Notes under the pieces: generated by a model
The model's input: the letters and a program-made list of their open reading frames with translations, nothing else
Databases searched by the model: none
Told to the model about the DNA's origin: nothing
DNA from: Streptomyces aurantiacus
Lineage (GTDB): Bacteria > Actinomycetota > Actinomycetes > Streptomycetales > Streptomycetaceae
Reading direction: 5' to 3'
Length of the DNA stretch: 64,000 nt
Assembly: GCF_027107535.1 (NCBI RefSeq)
Contig: NZ_CP114283.1
Span: 3,658,001-3,722,000 of the forward strand
Made by a program: the position numbers and the translations under genes
In this document: piece by piece, positions 13,245-21,109 of the stretch
Position numbering within the stretch: the stretch's first letter is position 1
Layout: each line of letters starts with the position of its first letter

Positions 13245-13829
13245 TCAGCCCGTGAAGATCTCCACCAGCGACCAGACCGCGAGGCCGAGCATGCAGATCC
13301 CGCCGATCCGCTGCACCGTCTTCAGCGGCACGCGCTTGGCGATGAAGCGGCCCGCCAGCAGCGCGAGCGCGGAGACCGACATGAGGGCGGCGGCGGAGCC
13401 CACGGCCACGGAGGCGACCCCGTTCGTGGCCGCGAGGTTGGCGGTCGTGATCTGCGTCAGATCGCCCCACTCGCTGATGAAGACGGCCATGAAGGCGGTC
13501 GTGGAGACGGGCCAGAAGCCGGTGACGGTCCGGCCGCCGGAGTCCTCCTCCTCGTCGTCCCCGGCTCCGCGCAACAGCATGAAAGCGCCGAACGCGAAGA
13601 GCGCGGCCGAAACCGACTTGACGGTCCAGTCCGGCAGCAGGCCGATGAGGCTGCCGGCGCCGACGGCGATCGCGACGTGCACGACGAACGCGGTGGACGT
13701 ACCGAACCACACGTAGAGAGGCCGCATACGGGTGCCCATGGCCAGCGACGCGAACATCGTCTTGTCGGGCAGCTCGGCGAGGAAGATCAGCCCGAAGGCG
13801 GTGAGAATCGCCAGAGGGTCGAGATGCAT
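13245..13829 (-). CDS. TMEM165/GDT1 (UPF0016) family manganese exporter
   Basis: A 194-residue membrane protein with two copies of the family motif: FLAELPDKTMFASLAMG (about 15-31) and FISEWGDLTQITTANLAA (about 110-127), each the E-x-G/P-D-(K/R)-T signature that binds the cation, flanked by about six hydrophobic helices. A central acidic stretch (GDDEEEDSGG, about 82-91) separates the halves. Bacterial members export Mn(II). This role is strongly supported by the manganese riboswitch in its leader. ATG 13829 starts the first helix but has a weak ribosome site; the in-frame ATG 13916 would add a 29-residue basic leader. Confidence 0.92.
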   Translation of the reverse strand: MHLDPLAILTAFGLIFLAELPDKTMFASLAMGTRMRPLYVWFGTSTAFVVHVAIAVGAGSLIGLLPDWTVKSVSAALFAFGAFMLLRGAGDDEEEDSGGRTVTGFWPVSTTAFMAVFISEWGDLTQITTANLAATNGVASVAVGSAAALMSVSALALLAGRFIAKRVPLKTVQRIGGICMLGLAVWSLVEIFTG

Positions 13830-13954
13830 TCCGGTGGCTTTCTGTAGGGACCGGGCCCCCGGATCTTCACGAAGCGCCCTCGGCAGGGGCGACGGGAGAA
13901 CCGATCGGCCCGGCATGACGGGATGCGCCGCGGGATCGCGGGCACGGCAATGCC

Positions 13955-14060
13955 TGGCCGAAGGTCTCGTCCGCCCGTGTGATCACAAGGGCCCGGCCAC
14001 CGGGAACCCGAGGGCTCCAGTGTGTCGACGACCGGTTCGCAGGACTACTCCCCTTCGCAG
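13955..14060 (-). promoter_or_regulatory. yybP-ykoY manganese riboswitch
   Basis: Read on the minus strand, CGAAGGGGAGTAGTCC (from 14057 down) and GACGAGACCTTCGGCC (ending near 13955) form the P1 stem CGAAGG/CCTTCG with the conserved GGGGAGUAG and GAGACC loops, and the intervening GUCGUCGACACACU stretch is typical of actinobacterial members. A possible -10 element TACACT (14067-14072, minus strand) would start the RNA near 14060. The aptamer ends about 125 nt before the GDT1 start, so Mn(II) binding would switch on the exporter. The class senses Mn(II) in other bacteria; here function is inferred from motif and gene. Confidence 0.85.
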
Positions 14061-14093
14061 TCACTCAGTGTACAGGGCATCTGTCCGGGTCTC

Positions 14094-14118
14094 GCATGAG
14101 CGTGCGGGCGACGGGTAT
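14094..14118 (+). promoter_or_regulatory. sigma-B-type promoter for SseB-like gene 2
   Basis: GCAT at 14094-14097, a 15-nt spacer and GGGTAT at 14113-14118 match GNNT-N14-16-GGGTA(C/T). The gene start is 67 nt from the -10 element, almost the same distance as for the paralogue. It lies back to back with the riboswitch promoter. Confidence 0.7.
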
Positions 14119-14184
14119 GCGAAGAACAACTCGACGCGGACGGGCACAGAATGGTGCCGACCGCGAGGCACGAGCGGAATCCTC

Positions 14185-14577
14185 ATGAACGGCCCACTCG
14201 ACGAAGCGACCACCTCCGAAGACACGTCCGACGTGATCCTGCGCGCTCTGAGCGTCCTGGCCCACAACGGTCTGGACGGCGATGCGAGGACGCGGCTGGC
14301 CGGCACCAGAGTGCTGGTGCCGGCCGACGAGACGAAGACCGCGCGGCTGACCCTCCCGCTGACCGGCCGGGCCGTCCTCGTCTTCACGTCCGAGGAACGC
14401 ATGGCCAGGGCTCTGCCGGACGTCCAGTGCTACCACCTCGTGCCCCTGGGCATGATCTCGGCCCACTGGCCCGCACGCGGCCTCGCGCTCACCATCGACC
14501 CCGGTTCACCCGAGGCCGTGACCCTCTCGGCGGAGGGCGTGCTCCTGTTGCTCGCCCCACCGCTGAAGGCCGCCTGA
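14185..14577 (+). CDS. SseB-like domain protein, paralogue 2
   Basis: A 130-residue paralogue of the protein at 10330. Matching segments are ILRALSVLAHNGLDGDARTRLAG, VLVPADE, VLVFTSEERMARALPDV, YHLVPLGMISAHWPA and LTIDPGSPEAVTLS. It lacks the acidic insert that paralogue 1 has after VLVPVPD. No signal peptide or membrane segment is present. The shared promoter element and leader length suggest duplication of the whole transcription unit, with the intervening AraC-MarR-VOC-GDT1 genes inserted or retained between. Biochemical role is unknown. Confidence 0.78.
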   Translation: MNGPLDEATTSEDTSDVILRALSVLAHNGLDGDARTRLAGTRVLVPADETKTARLTLPLTGRAVLVFTSEERMARALPDVQCYHLVPLGMISAHWPARGLALTIDPGSPEAVTLSAEGVLLLLAPPLKAA

Positions 14578-14592
14578 AAGTCCGGAAGGACC

Positions 14593-15618
14593 TCAGGTGG
14601 ACTCGCGTTTGACCAGTTCCGTCGGCAGGATCACCGCCGCCGGGTCCTCGCCGCCGATCTGGGCGAGCAGCACCCGGACCATCTCGGAACTGATGCGGTC
14701 GTAGGGCTGGCGGATCGTGGTGAGCTCGGGGCTCGACGCGACCGCCGCGGAGGAGTCGTCGAAACCGCCCACGGCCACGTCCCCGGGAACGCTCCGGCCC
14801 GCCCGGTGCAGCGCGCTCAGCACGCCCTGCGCCATCAGGTCCGAGGCCACGAAGACCGCGTCCATGTCCGGCACCCGCTCCAGTAGGAGCTCGGCGCCCG
14901 CCTCCCCGCTGGCGCGGCTGTAGTCGCCGGACACGACGAGCCGCTCGTCCAGGTCGATGCCCGCCTCGGTGAGCACCTCCCGGTAGCCGGCGAGGCGCTC
15001 GACTCCGCCGGGCGTGTCCAGCGGGCCGGTCACCATACCCACGCGGCGACGGCCGAGCGACACGAGATGGCGCACCATGTCACGGGCGCCGTCCCGGTCG
15101 TCCGCGGCCACGTAACTCACCTTGGAGCCGACACCGATGGGCTTGCCGCACATGACCAGGGGCACGCCCGCGTCCCGCAGTTGCTCGGCGACCGGGTCCC
15201 CGGAATGGCTGGACACCAGCAGCACCCCGTCGACGTGACCCGCGGTGATGTACCGCGTGATACGGCGCCGTTCGTCCTCGGTGCCCGCGAGCATCAGCAG
15301 CAGCGGGATGTCGTGCGCCGCCAGTGCCTGCGTGCAGCCGCGCAGCAGGACGTTGAAGTTGGGGTCCTCGAAGAACCTCTCCTGCGGCTCGGTGAGCAGG
15401 AAGCCGATCGAGTCCGAGCGCCCGGTGATCAGCGAGCGGGCGTGCCGGTTGACGACGTAACCCGTCCTGCGGATGGCGGCGTTGACCGCCTCCTGCGCGG
15501 TGGGGCTCACATAGTGTCCGCCGTTGAGGACACGCGACACGGTTCCTCGTGAGACTCCCGCCTCGCGCGCGACGTCGTGGATCGTCGGCGGTCGGCGCCG
15601 GCCCCCCGATTGGCTCAT
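14593..15618 (-). CDS. LacI-family regulator of the galactan locus
   Basis: A 341-residue sugar-responsive repressor. The N-terminal helix-turn-helix is PTIHDVAREAGVSRGTVSRVL with hinge YVVNRHARSLITGRSDSIG; the rest is a periplasmic-binding-like sugar domain ending ELVKREST. It follows the second permease gene with only 2 nt between them, so it is probably cotranscribed with the importer. The palindrome at 18879-18894 between the importer and the beta-galactosidase gene is its likely operator. By context the inducer is galactose, galactobiose or a related oligosaccharide; related actinobacterial regulators respond to such sugars. Confidence 0.92.
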   Translation of the reverse strand: MSQSGGRRRPPTIHDVAREAGVSRGTVSRVLNGGHYVSPTAQEAVNAAIRRTGYVVNRHARSLITGRSDSIGFLLTEPQERFFEDPNFNVLLRGCTQALAAHDIPLLLMLAGTEDERRRITRYITAGHVDGVLLVSSHSGDPVAEQLRDAGVPLVMCGKPIGVGSKVSYVAADDRDGARDMVRHLVSLGRRRVGMVTGPLDTPGGVERLAGYREVLTEAGIDLDERLVVSGDYSRASGEAGAELLLERVPDMDAVFVASDLMAQGVLSALHRAGRSVPGDVAVGGFDDSSAAVASSPELTTIRQPYDRISSEMVRVLLAQIGGEDPAAVILPTELVKREST

Positions 15619-15620
15619 GG

Positions 15621-16526
15621 TCACGACTTTACGGCTCCCGACAGCAGATCGAGGCTCCAGAACCGCTGGATGACCAGGAAGAGCGCGATGAGCGGAACGA
15701 CCGCGAGCAGCGCGCCGGTGATCACCAGTGTGTAGAGGGCCGGGGTGTTGGCGCCCTGTTCGAGCAGGGTGAACAGACCGAGGGTGATCGGGAACTTCTC
15801 GTCGTCGCTGAGCATGATGTACGGCAGCAGGAAGTTGTTCCACACCGCCACGAACTGGAACAGGAACACCGTCACCAGTCCGGGCACCATCATCGGCAGC
15901 GCGATCCGTGTGAAGATCCGCAGCTCGCTCGCCCCGTCCATCCGCCCGGCCTCGACCACGTCGGCGGGCACGGCCGCGGCGGCGTAGATCCGCGCGAGGT
16001 ACACGCCGTACGGGGACAGGATCAGCGGCAGCAGGACGGACGCGTACGAGTCCGTGAGGTCGGCCTCGGCCATCAGGAGGTACTGCGGGATCGCGAGGAT
16101 CACCGGCGGCATCAGCACGCCCGCCATCAGGACGCTGAAGATGGTCTCGCGGCCGCGGAAGCGGTAGATCGCGAGGGCGTAGCCGCTGATCGCGGAGACG
16201 ACGGTCGACAGGAGGGCGCCGAGGCCCGCGTAGAGGGCGGAGTTGCCCATCCACGTCCAGTACACGCCGTCGCGGTAGGCGTTGAGGTCGGAGATGTTCT
16301 CGGTGAAGCCGGTGCCCGGCAGGAACGTGAACGTCGAGAACAGTTCGCTGCCCGACTTGGTCGCCGCGATCACCACCCACGCCACCGGCAGCAGACAGTA
16401 GAGCGCGCCGATCAGCAGCGTCACCGTCGGGACGAGGGCGATCCGGCGGCGCAGCGGCGGCCCCTGGGCGGTGCCGGGTGTCGTCCTCGCGGCCGGAGTC
16501 GCCTTGCGGACGGCAAGAGAACTCAT
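15621..16526 (-). CDS. ABC sugar importer permease (MalG type)
   Basis: A 301-residue inner permease with six predicted helices (first about 30-52) and the EAA loop EAGRMDGASELRIFTRIALPMMVPG that docks the ATPase. It overlaps the other permease gene by 4 nt and is 2 nt from the LacI gene. Together with the second permease and binding protein it forms a CUT1-type oligosaccharide importer. No ATP-binding subunit is encoded nearby; Streptomyces CUT1 importers commonly share the MsiK ATPase encoded elsewhere. Substrate is inferred from the adjacent galactan enzymes. Confidence 0.93.
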   Translation of the reverse strand: MSSLAVRKATPAARTTPGTAQGPPLRRRIALVPTVTLLIGALYCLLPVAWVVIAATKSGSELFSTFTFLPGTGFTENISDLNAYRDGVYWTWMGNSALYAGLGALLSTVVSAISGYALAIYRFRGRETIFSVLMAGVLMPPVILAIPQYLLMAEADLTDSYASVLLPLILSPYGVYLARIYAAAAVPADVVEAGRMDGASELRIFTRIALPMMVPGLVTVFLFQFVAVWNNFLLPYIMLSDDEKFPITLGLFTLLEQGANTPALYTLVITGALLAVVPLIALFLVIQRFWSLDLLSGAVKS

Positions 16527-17497
16527 CGTGCTGCCTCCTGCTTGTTACGGGAGTTCGCGGCGCGCAGGAAGCCGAAGGACAGGAGCAGCGTGACGAAGGC
16601 GATGATCACCGCGGTCGCCGCCGCCGAGTGGATGTCGCCCTTGCCGAAGGCGTCCTGGTACACCTTCATCAGCGGACTCCACGTCGTGGAGACGGAGTTG
16701 GTGAGCGGCTTGAGGGTGGTCGGCTCGCTGAACACCTGGAGCGTGGCGATGATCGAGAAGAAGAAGGTCAGCACCAGTGAGGGCGCGACCATCGGGATCT
16801 TGATCCTGATCGCGATCTGCAGCGGGGTGGCGCCGTCCAGCTTCGCGGCCTCGTACACCTCGGCCGGGATGGCCTGCAGCGCGGTGTAGATGACGATCAT
16901 GTTGAAGCCGGTGCCGCCCCACACCGCGATGTTCGACAGCGCGAGGTACAGCGGCCCGCCGTCCAGCAGGTCCGGCTGCGGCATGCCCAGCTTGTCGAGG
17001 ACGAAGTAGAAGGGGCTGACGTCCGGCAGGTAGAGGAAGCCCCAGAGCATCGCCGCGACGACACCGGGAACGGCGTACGGCAGGAAGATCGCGAGCCGGG
17101 TGAACGGCGCGAGGCGGACCCGGTCGGTGTCGAGCATCAGCGCGAACAGCAGCGCGAGCCCGAGCATCACCGGCACCACGATGGCGCCGTACCCGAGTAC
17201 GCGCAGCGCTCCGTCGAGCAGCTCGGAATCGGTGAGGGAGTCGGTGTAGTTCTCCAGGCCCGCCCAGACCTCGCTCCGGGCGCCCGCGCCGAGACCCAGG
17301 CCCTTGACCTGGACCTTGTGCAGGCTGATCCACACCGCGTAGCCGATGGGCAGCGCGAAGAAGAGGGCGAACAGGATCGTCGCGGGGAGGAGGAAGAGAT
17401 AGGGGGCGCTTCGCGCTCGCTCGTGGGTGGTGGTGGGAGACGGGTGGGCGTACGGGGCCCCCTTGACCCCGTACGACCTCCGGCGTGCGCTTGTCAC
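16523..17497 (-). CDS. ABC sugar importer permease (MalF type)
   Basis: A 324-residue permease with a cytoplasmic N-terminus, a first helix YLFLLPATILFALFFALPIG and the EAA loop YEAAKLDGATPLQIAIRIKIPM. The GTG at 17497 overlaps the binding-protein stop as GTGA, which decides the start over the much longer frame to 17647 whose extra residues are low-complexity Arg/Gly. It pairs with the MalG-type permease downstream. It would take galacto-oligosaccharides from the lipoprotein binding protein. Confidence 0.93.
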   Translation of the reverse strand: MTSARRRSYGVKGAPYAHPSPTTTHERARSAPYLFLLPATILFALFFALPIGYAVWISLHKVQVKGLGLGAGARSEVWAGLENYTDSLTDSELLDGALRVLGYGAIVVPVMLGLALLFALMLDTDRVRLAPFTRLAIFLPYAVPGVVAAMLWGFLYLPDVSPFYFVLDKLGMPQPDLLDGGPLYLALSNIAVWGGTGFNMIVIYTALQAIPAEVYEAAKLDGATPLQIAIRIKIPMVAPSLVLTFFFSIIATLQVFSEPTTLKPLTNSVSTTWSPLMKVYQDAFGKGDIHSAAATAVIIAFVTLLLSFGFLRAANSRNKQEAAR

Positions 17498-18825
17498 TCC
17501 GCGACCTCGAAGCCCTGCTTCTCGAGGTCGGCGACGGTGTCGTCCTGCATGGTCTTCAGGGCGGCGCCGAAGTCCGACTTGTTCTTCGCGGCCGAGGCGA
17601 AGGCGTCCTTGAACGTGGTGTACGCGACGTTCACGTTCGGTCCCCACGCGGAGGGCGCGGTGGTCTTCGCGATGGAGGACGCCCGGGTGTAGAAGTCCGG
17701 CTGGTTCGAGAAGAACGCCGGCGGCTCGGCGAAGGCGTCACTGGTCTGCGCGGTCGTGGCGGCCGGGTAGATGCCGCCCTCCTTCGCGAGCGCGGTCAGC
17801 GCCTGGGGGTCGGTGTTCAGCCAGGTGGCGAACTTCGCGGCGGCCGACCTGTGCTTCGAGTCCGTGGTGACGGCCGTGGACGAACCGCCCCAGCTGCCGG
17901 TGACGTCGTCGGTGGCGGACCACTGCGGCAGCGGGGCCATCGCCCACTTGCCCTTGGTGTCGGGGGCGGCGGTGGTGAGGGTGCCCGGCGCCCAGACCGC
18001 GCTGACCCAGGCGATCTGCTTGCCGGTGTTGAGCGCCTTGTTCCAGGCCGGCGTGTACATCGGCTGGTTGTCGATCGCGCCTTCCTCGACGAGGCCGCCC
18101 CAGAAGTCGGCGACCTTCTGCGTGGGCGCGTCGTCGATGCCGACCTTCCACTTCTGGCCCTCGGTCGTCCACCACTTGGCACCCGCCTGCTGGGCGAGTC
18201 CGGCGAAGAGACCGGAGTCGTTGGCGGAGAAGGTGGTCAGGTCCGTGCCCGGCGACTTCTTCTTCAGCGCGCGGGCGGTCTGCGCGAACTGCTCCCAGGT
18301 CTGGGGGACTTCGAGGCCGTACTTCTTGAAGAGGTCCTGGCGGTAGTAGAACATCATCGGCCCGGAGTCCTGCGGGATCGCGTACACCGCGTCCGAGCCC
18401 AGTGTGGTCTGCTGCCAGACGCCCTCGGCGAACTTGTCCTTCACGCCGTCCACGTCGCCGGCTATGTCGGCGAGTGCGTCGTTGCTGACCAGTGTCGGCA
18501 GGGCCTGGTACTCGGCCTGGACCAGGTCCGGGGCCTTCTTGGCCTTGTGCGCCGTGAGGATCTTGGTGACCAGAGTGTCGCCGGACGCCTGCTTCTTGAC
18601 CGTGACCTTGATCTGGTCCTTCTTGCCCGGGCCGTCGTTCCACAGGTCGGCGACCTTGTCCATGCCCGGCGTCCAGGACCAGTACGTCAGCGAGACCGGA
18701 CCCGAACCGGCCCCGTTGTCGTCGTCGGAGCCGTCGTCCGAGGAGCCGCAGGCGGCAAGAGCGGTGGCGCCGAGTGTGACGGCGACCGAGATGGTCACGA
18801 GGCGACGCAGCTTCGTGTGTGGCAT
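17494..18825 (-). CDS. ABC sugar importer solute-binding lipoprotein
   Basis: A 443-residue extracellular binding protein anchored by lipid. Signal peptide MPHTKLRRLVTISVAVTLG..., lipobox LAAC with Cys26, then an acidic Ser/Asp/Gly linker and a two-lobe family-1 binding domain beginning VSLTYWSWTPGMDKVADLW. It is the first gene of the importer-repressor operon and would normally be the most abundant product. It is transcribed divergently from the beta-galactosidase gene, with a LacI-type operator between them. Predicted ligand: galacto-oligosaccharides released from arabinogalactan by the nearby secreted GH53. Confidence 0.94.
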   Translation of the reverse strand: MPHTKLRRLVTISVAVTLGATALAACGSSDDGSDDDNGAGSGPVSLTYWSWTPGMDKVADLWNDGPGKKDQIKVTVKKQASGDTLVTKILTAHKAKKAPDLVQAEYQALPTLVSNDALADIAGDVDGVKDKFAEGVWQQTTLGSDAVYAIPQDSGPMMFYYRQDLFKKYGLEVPQTWEQFAQTARALKKKSPGTDLTTFSANDSGLFAGLAQQAGAKWWTTEGQKWKVGIDDAPTQKVADFWGGLVEEGAIDNQPMYTPAWNKALNTGKQIAWVSAVWAPGTLTTAAPDTKGKWAMAPLPQWSATDDVTGSWGGSSTAVTTDSKHRSAAAKFATWLNTDPQALTALAKEGGIYPAATTAQTSDAFAEPPAFFSNQPDFYTRASSIAKTTAPSAWGPNVNVAYTTFKDAFASAAKNKSDFGAALKTMQDDTVADLEKQGFEVAE

Positions 18826-18878
18826 GGATGTATCTCCCTGACCGTGGCCACCGCCTGCTGCGGAGGCCTGCCATGCTT

Positions 18879-18894
18879 CTGTGAGCGTTCACAG
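18879..18894. promoter_or_regulatory. LacI-type operator of the galactan locus
   Basis: CTGTGAGCGTTCACAG is palindromic at 14 of 16 positions with the central CG typical of LacI-family sites. It lies 54 bp before the binding-protein gene and 118 bp before the beta-galactosidase gene, so one site could control both directions. Confidence 0.78.
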
Positions 18895-19011
18895 TAGAGA
18901 AACATCCAGGACACTTGTCAATGGTTGTTGCTGTGCGGTTATGTTGGCCCCGCGCCGCTGGCGCTGTGTGTGCACGTTCCCAAAAGATCGAATCACCGCG
19001 GGAGACAATCC

Positions 19012-21033
19012 ATGCCGGAGACCAACCCCAAGGGCCTCACCGGGCTCGCCTTCGGTGGGGACTACAACCCCGAGCAGTGGCCGGAGGACGTGTGGCCCGA
19101 GGACGTCCGGCTGATGCGCGAGGCCGGCGTCACGATGGTCAGCGTCGGCATCTTCTCCTGGGCGCTGCTGGAGCCCTCGCCGGGCACGTACGACTTCGGC
19201 TGGCTCGACCGGCTGCTGGACCTGCTGCACGAGAACGGGATACGCGCGGACCTCGGCACGCCGACGGTGGCACCGCCCGCCTGGTTCTACCGCGAGCACC
19301 CCGACGCCCTGCCCGTGGCCGCCGACGGCACCCGCTACGCGTTCGGCTCACGCGGCGCCATCTGCCACAGCAACCCCCACTACCGGTCGGCCGCCGCGAA
19401 CATCACCACCCAGCTCGCCACCCGGTACGCCGAGCACCCCGCCCTCGCCATGTGGCACGTCCACAACGAGTACGGCGTCCCCGTGTCGGCCTGCTACTGC
19501 GAGAGCTGCGCCGCGCACTTCCGCCGCTGGCTCGCCGGGACGTACGGAACGGTCGACGCGGTCAACGAGGCCTGGGGCACGGCCTTCTGGGGCCAGCGGT
19601 ACGCGGATCTCGACCAGATCAACCCGCCGCGCGTGACCCCCACCGTCGGCAACCCGGCCCAGGCGCTCGACTACAAGCGGTTCGCCGACGCCACCATGCG
19701 CGAGAACTTCGTGGCCGAGCGGGACATCCTGCACCGTCTCTCGCCCGGCATCCCGGTCACCACGAACTTCATGACTGCCCTCAGCCAGTGCGACTCCGTC
19801 GACTACTGGGCGTGGGGCCGTGAGGTCGACCTCGTCAGCAACGACCACTACCTGATCACCGACGGCCGCCGTACGCACGTGAACCTCGCCATGGCCGCCG
19901 ACCTCACCCGGTCCGTGGCGGGCGGCGCCCCCTGGCTGCTGCTCGAACACTCCACGTCGGGTGTCAACTGGCAGAGCCGCAACCCCGCGAAGGCGCCCGG
20001 CCAGATGGCCCGCAACTCCCTCGCCCACGTGGCCCGGGGTTCCGAAGGCGCCATGTTCTTCCAGTGGCGGCAGTCGCGGCGCGGCGCGGAGAAGTTTCAC
20101 TCGGCGATGCTGCCGCACGCCGGCACCGATTCGCGCGTCTGGCGTGAGGTGGTCGAACTCGGCGCGTCCGTCGACTCGCTCAGCGCGGTGCGCGGCACCC
20201 GCACCCGGGCCGACGCCGCCGTGCTGTGGGACTGGCACTCCTGGTGGGCCCAGAACCTCCAGTGGCGTCCGAGCGAGGACCACGATCCGCGCGAGCGCGC
20301 CGACGCGTTCTACGAGGCTCTCTACGACCGCCACCTCACGGTCGACTTCGCCCACCCGGAAGCCGACTTGTCGTCGTATCCCCTTGTCGTCGTGCCCGCG
20401 CTCTACCTGATGACGGAGGCCGCCGGGCTGAACCTCAAGGAGTACGTCGAAAGGGGCGGCACGCTCGTCGTCTCGTACTTCTCCGGCATCGTCGACGAGC
20501 ACGACGCCGTGCACGACGGCCCGTACCCCGGCCCGCTGCGGGACGTACTCGGTCTGACCGTCGAGGAGTTCTCCCCGCTGCTCGCGGGCGAACAGGTCCG
20601 TATCGCCGGACTCGACGGCTCCGACCTCTGCGGTGATGTGTGGAGCGAGTTCGTGGTGCCGCGCGGAGCCGAGACCGTGTGGACGTACGCCGACGGGCTG
20701 ACCGCCGGGCACCCGGCCGTCACCCGGCACCGCCTCGGTGAGGGGTCGGCCTGGTACGTGTCCACGCGACTGGCCGCCCAGGGGCTCGACGCGCTCCTCG
20801 GCTGGGCCGCCGACGACGCCGGGATCGCGCCGCGCGCCGAGCTGCCGCGGGATGTCGAAGTGGTGCGGCGGGAGGGCGAGTCGGGCTCGTTCCTCTTCGC
20901 GGTCAACCACTCCGGTGCCGACGCCAAGGTGCCGCTCGACGCGCCCGGCACCGAGCTGCTCACCGGTGAACGGGCCGCGGGGTGCCTGGCGGTGCCCGCG
21001 GGAGGCGTACGGGTCGTACGGCTCGACGCCTGA
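19012..21033 (+). CDS. GH42 beta-galactosidase
   Basis: A 673-residue glycosidase that removes terminal beta-galactose from short galacto-oligosaccharides. GH42 landmarks: FGGDYNPEQWPEDVWPED near the N-terminus, FSWALLEPSPGTYDFGWLD, MWHVHNEYGVP whose Glu is the expected acid/base, LLLEHSTSGVNW whose Glu is the expected nucleophile, and a C-terminal beta domain. A Cys cluster (SACYCESCAAHF, about 160-171) matches the zinc-binding cysteines found in many GH42 enzymes. No signal peptide, so cytoplasmic. The ATG has GGAG 7 nt upstream. It probably works after import of GH53 products. Confidence 0.95.
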   Translation: MPETNPKGLTGLAFGGDYNPEQWPEDVWPEDVRLMREAGVTMVSVGIFSWALLEPSPGTYDFGWLDRLLDLLHENGIRADLGTPTVAPPAWFYREHPDALPVAADGTRYAFGSRGAICHSNPHYRSAAANITTQLATRYAEHPALAMWHVHNEYGVPVSACYCESCAAHFRRWLAGTYGTVDAVNEAWGTAFWGQRYADLDQINPPRVTPTVGNPAQALDYKRFADATMRENFVAERDILHRLSPGIPVTTNFMTALSQCDSVDYWAWGREVDLVSNDHYLITDGRRTHVNLAMAADLTRSVAGGAPWLLLEHSTSGVNWQSRNPAKAPGQMARNSLAHVARGSEGAMFFQWRQSRRGAEKFHSAMLPHAGTDSRVWREVVELGASVDSLSAVRGTRTRADAAVLWDWHSWWAQNLQWRPSEDHDPRERADAFYEALYDRHLTVDFAHPEADLSSYPLVVVPALYLMTEAAGLNLKEYVERGGTLVVSYFSGIVDEHDAVHDGPYPGPLRDVLGLTVEEFSPLLAGEQVRIAGLDGSDLCGDVWSEFVVPRGAETVWTYADGLTAGHPAVTRHRLGEGSAWYVSTRLAAQGLDALLGWAADDAGIAPRAELPRDVEVVRREGESGSFLFAVNHSGADAKVPLDAPGTELLTGERAAGCLAVPAGGVRVVRLDA

Positions 21034-21109
21034 GCCGGTCCGCTGATTTCACCTCCGCCCCACAACCGGGGTACGGATGCCCACCACGTCGAAGGGACGA
21101 CGGACGACG

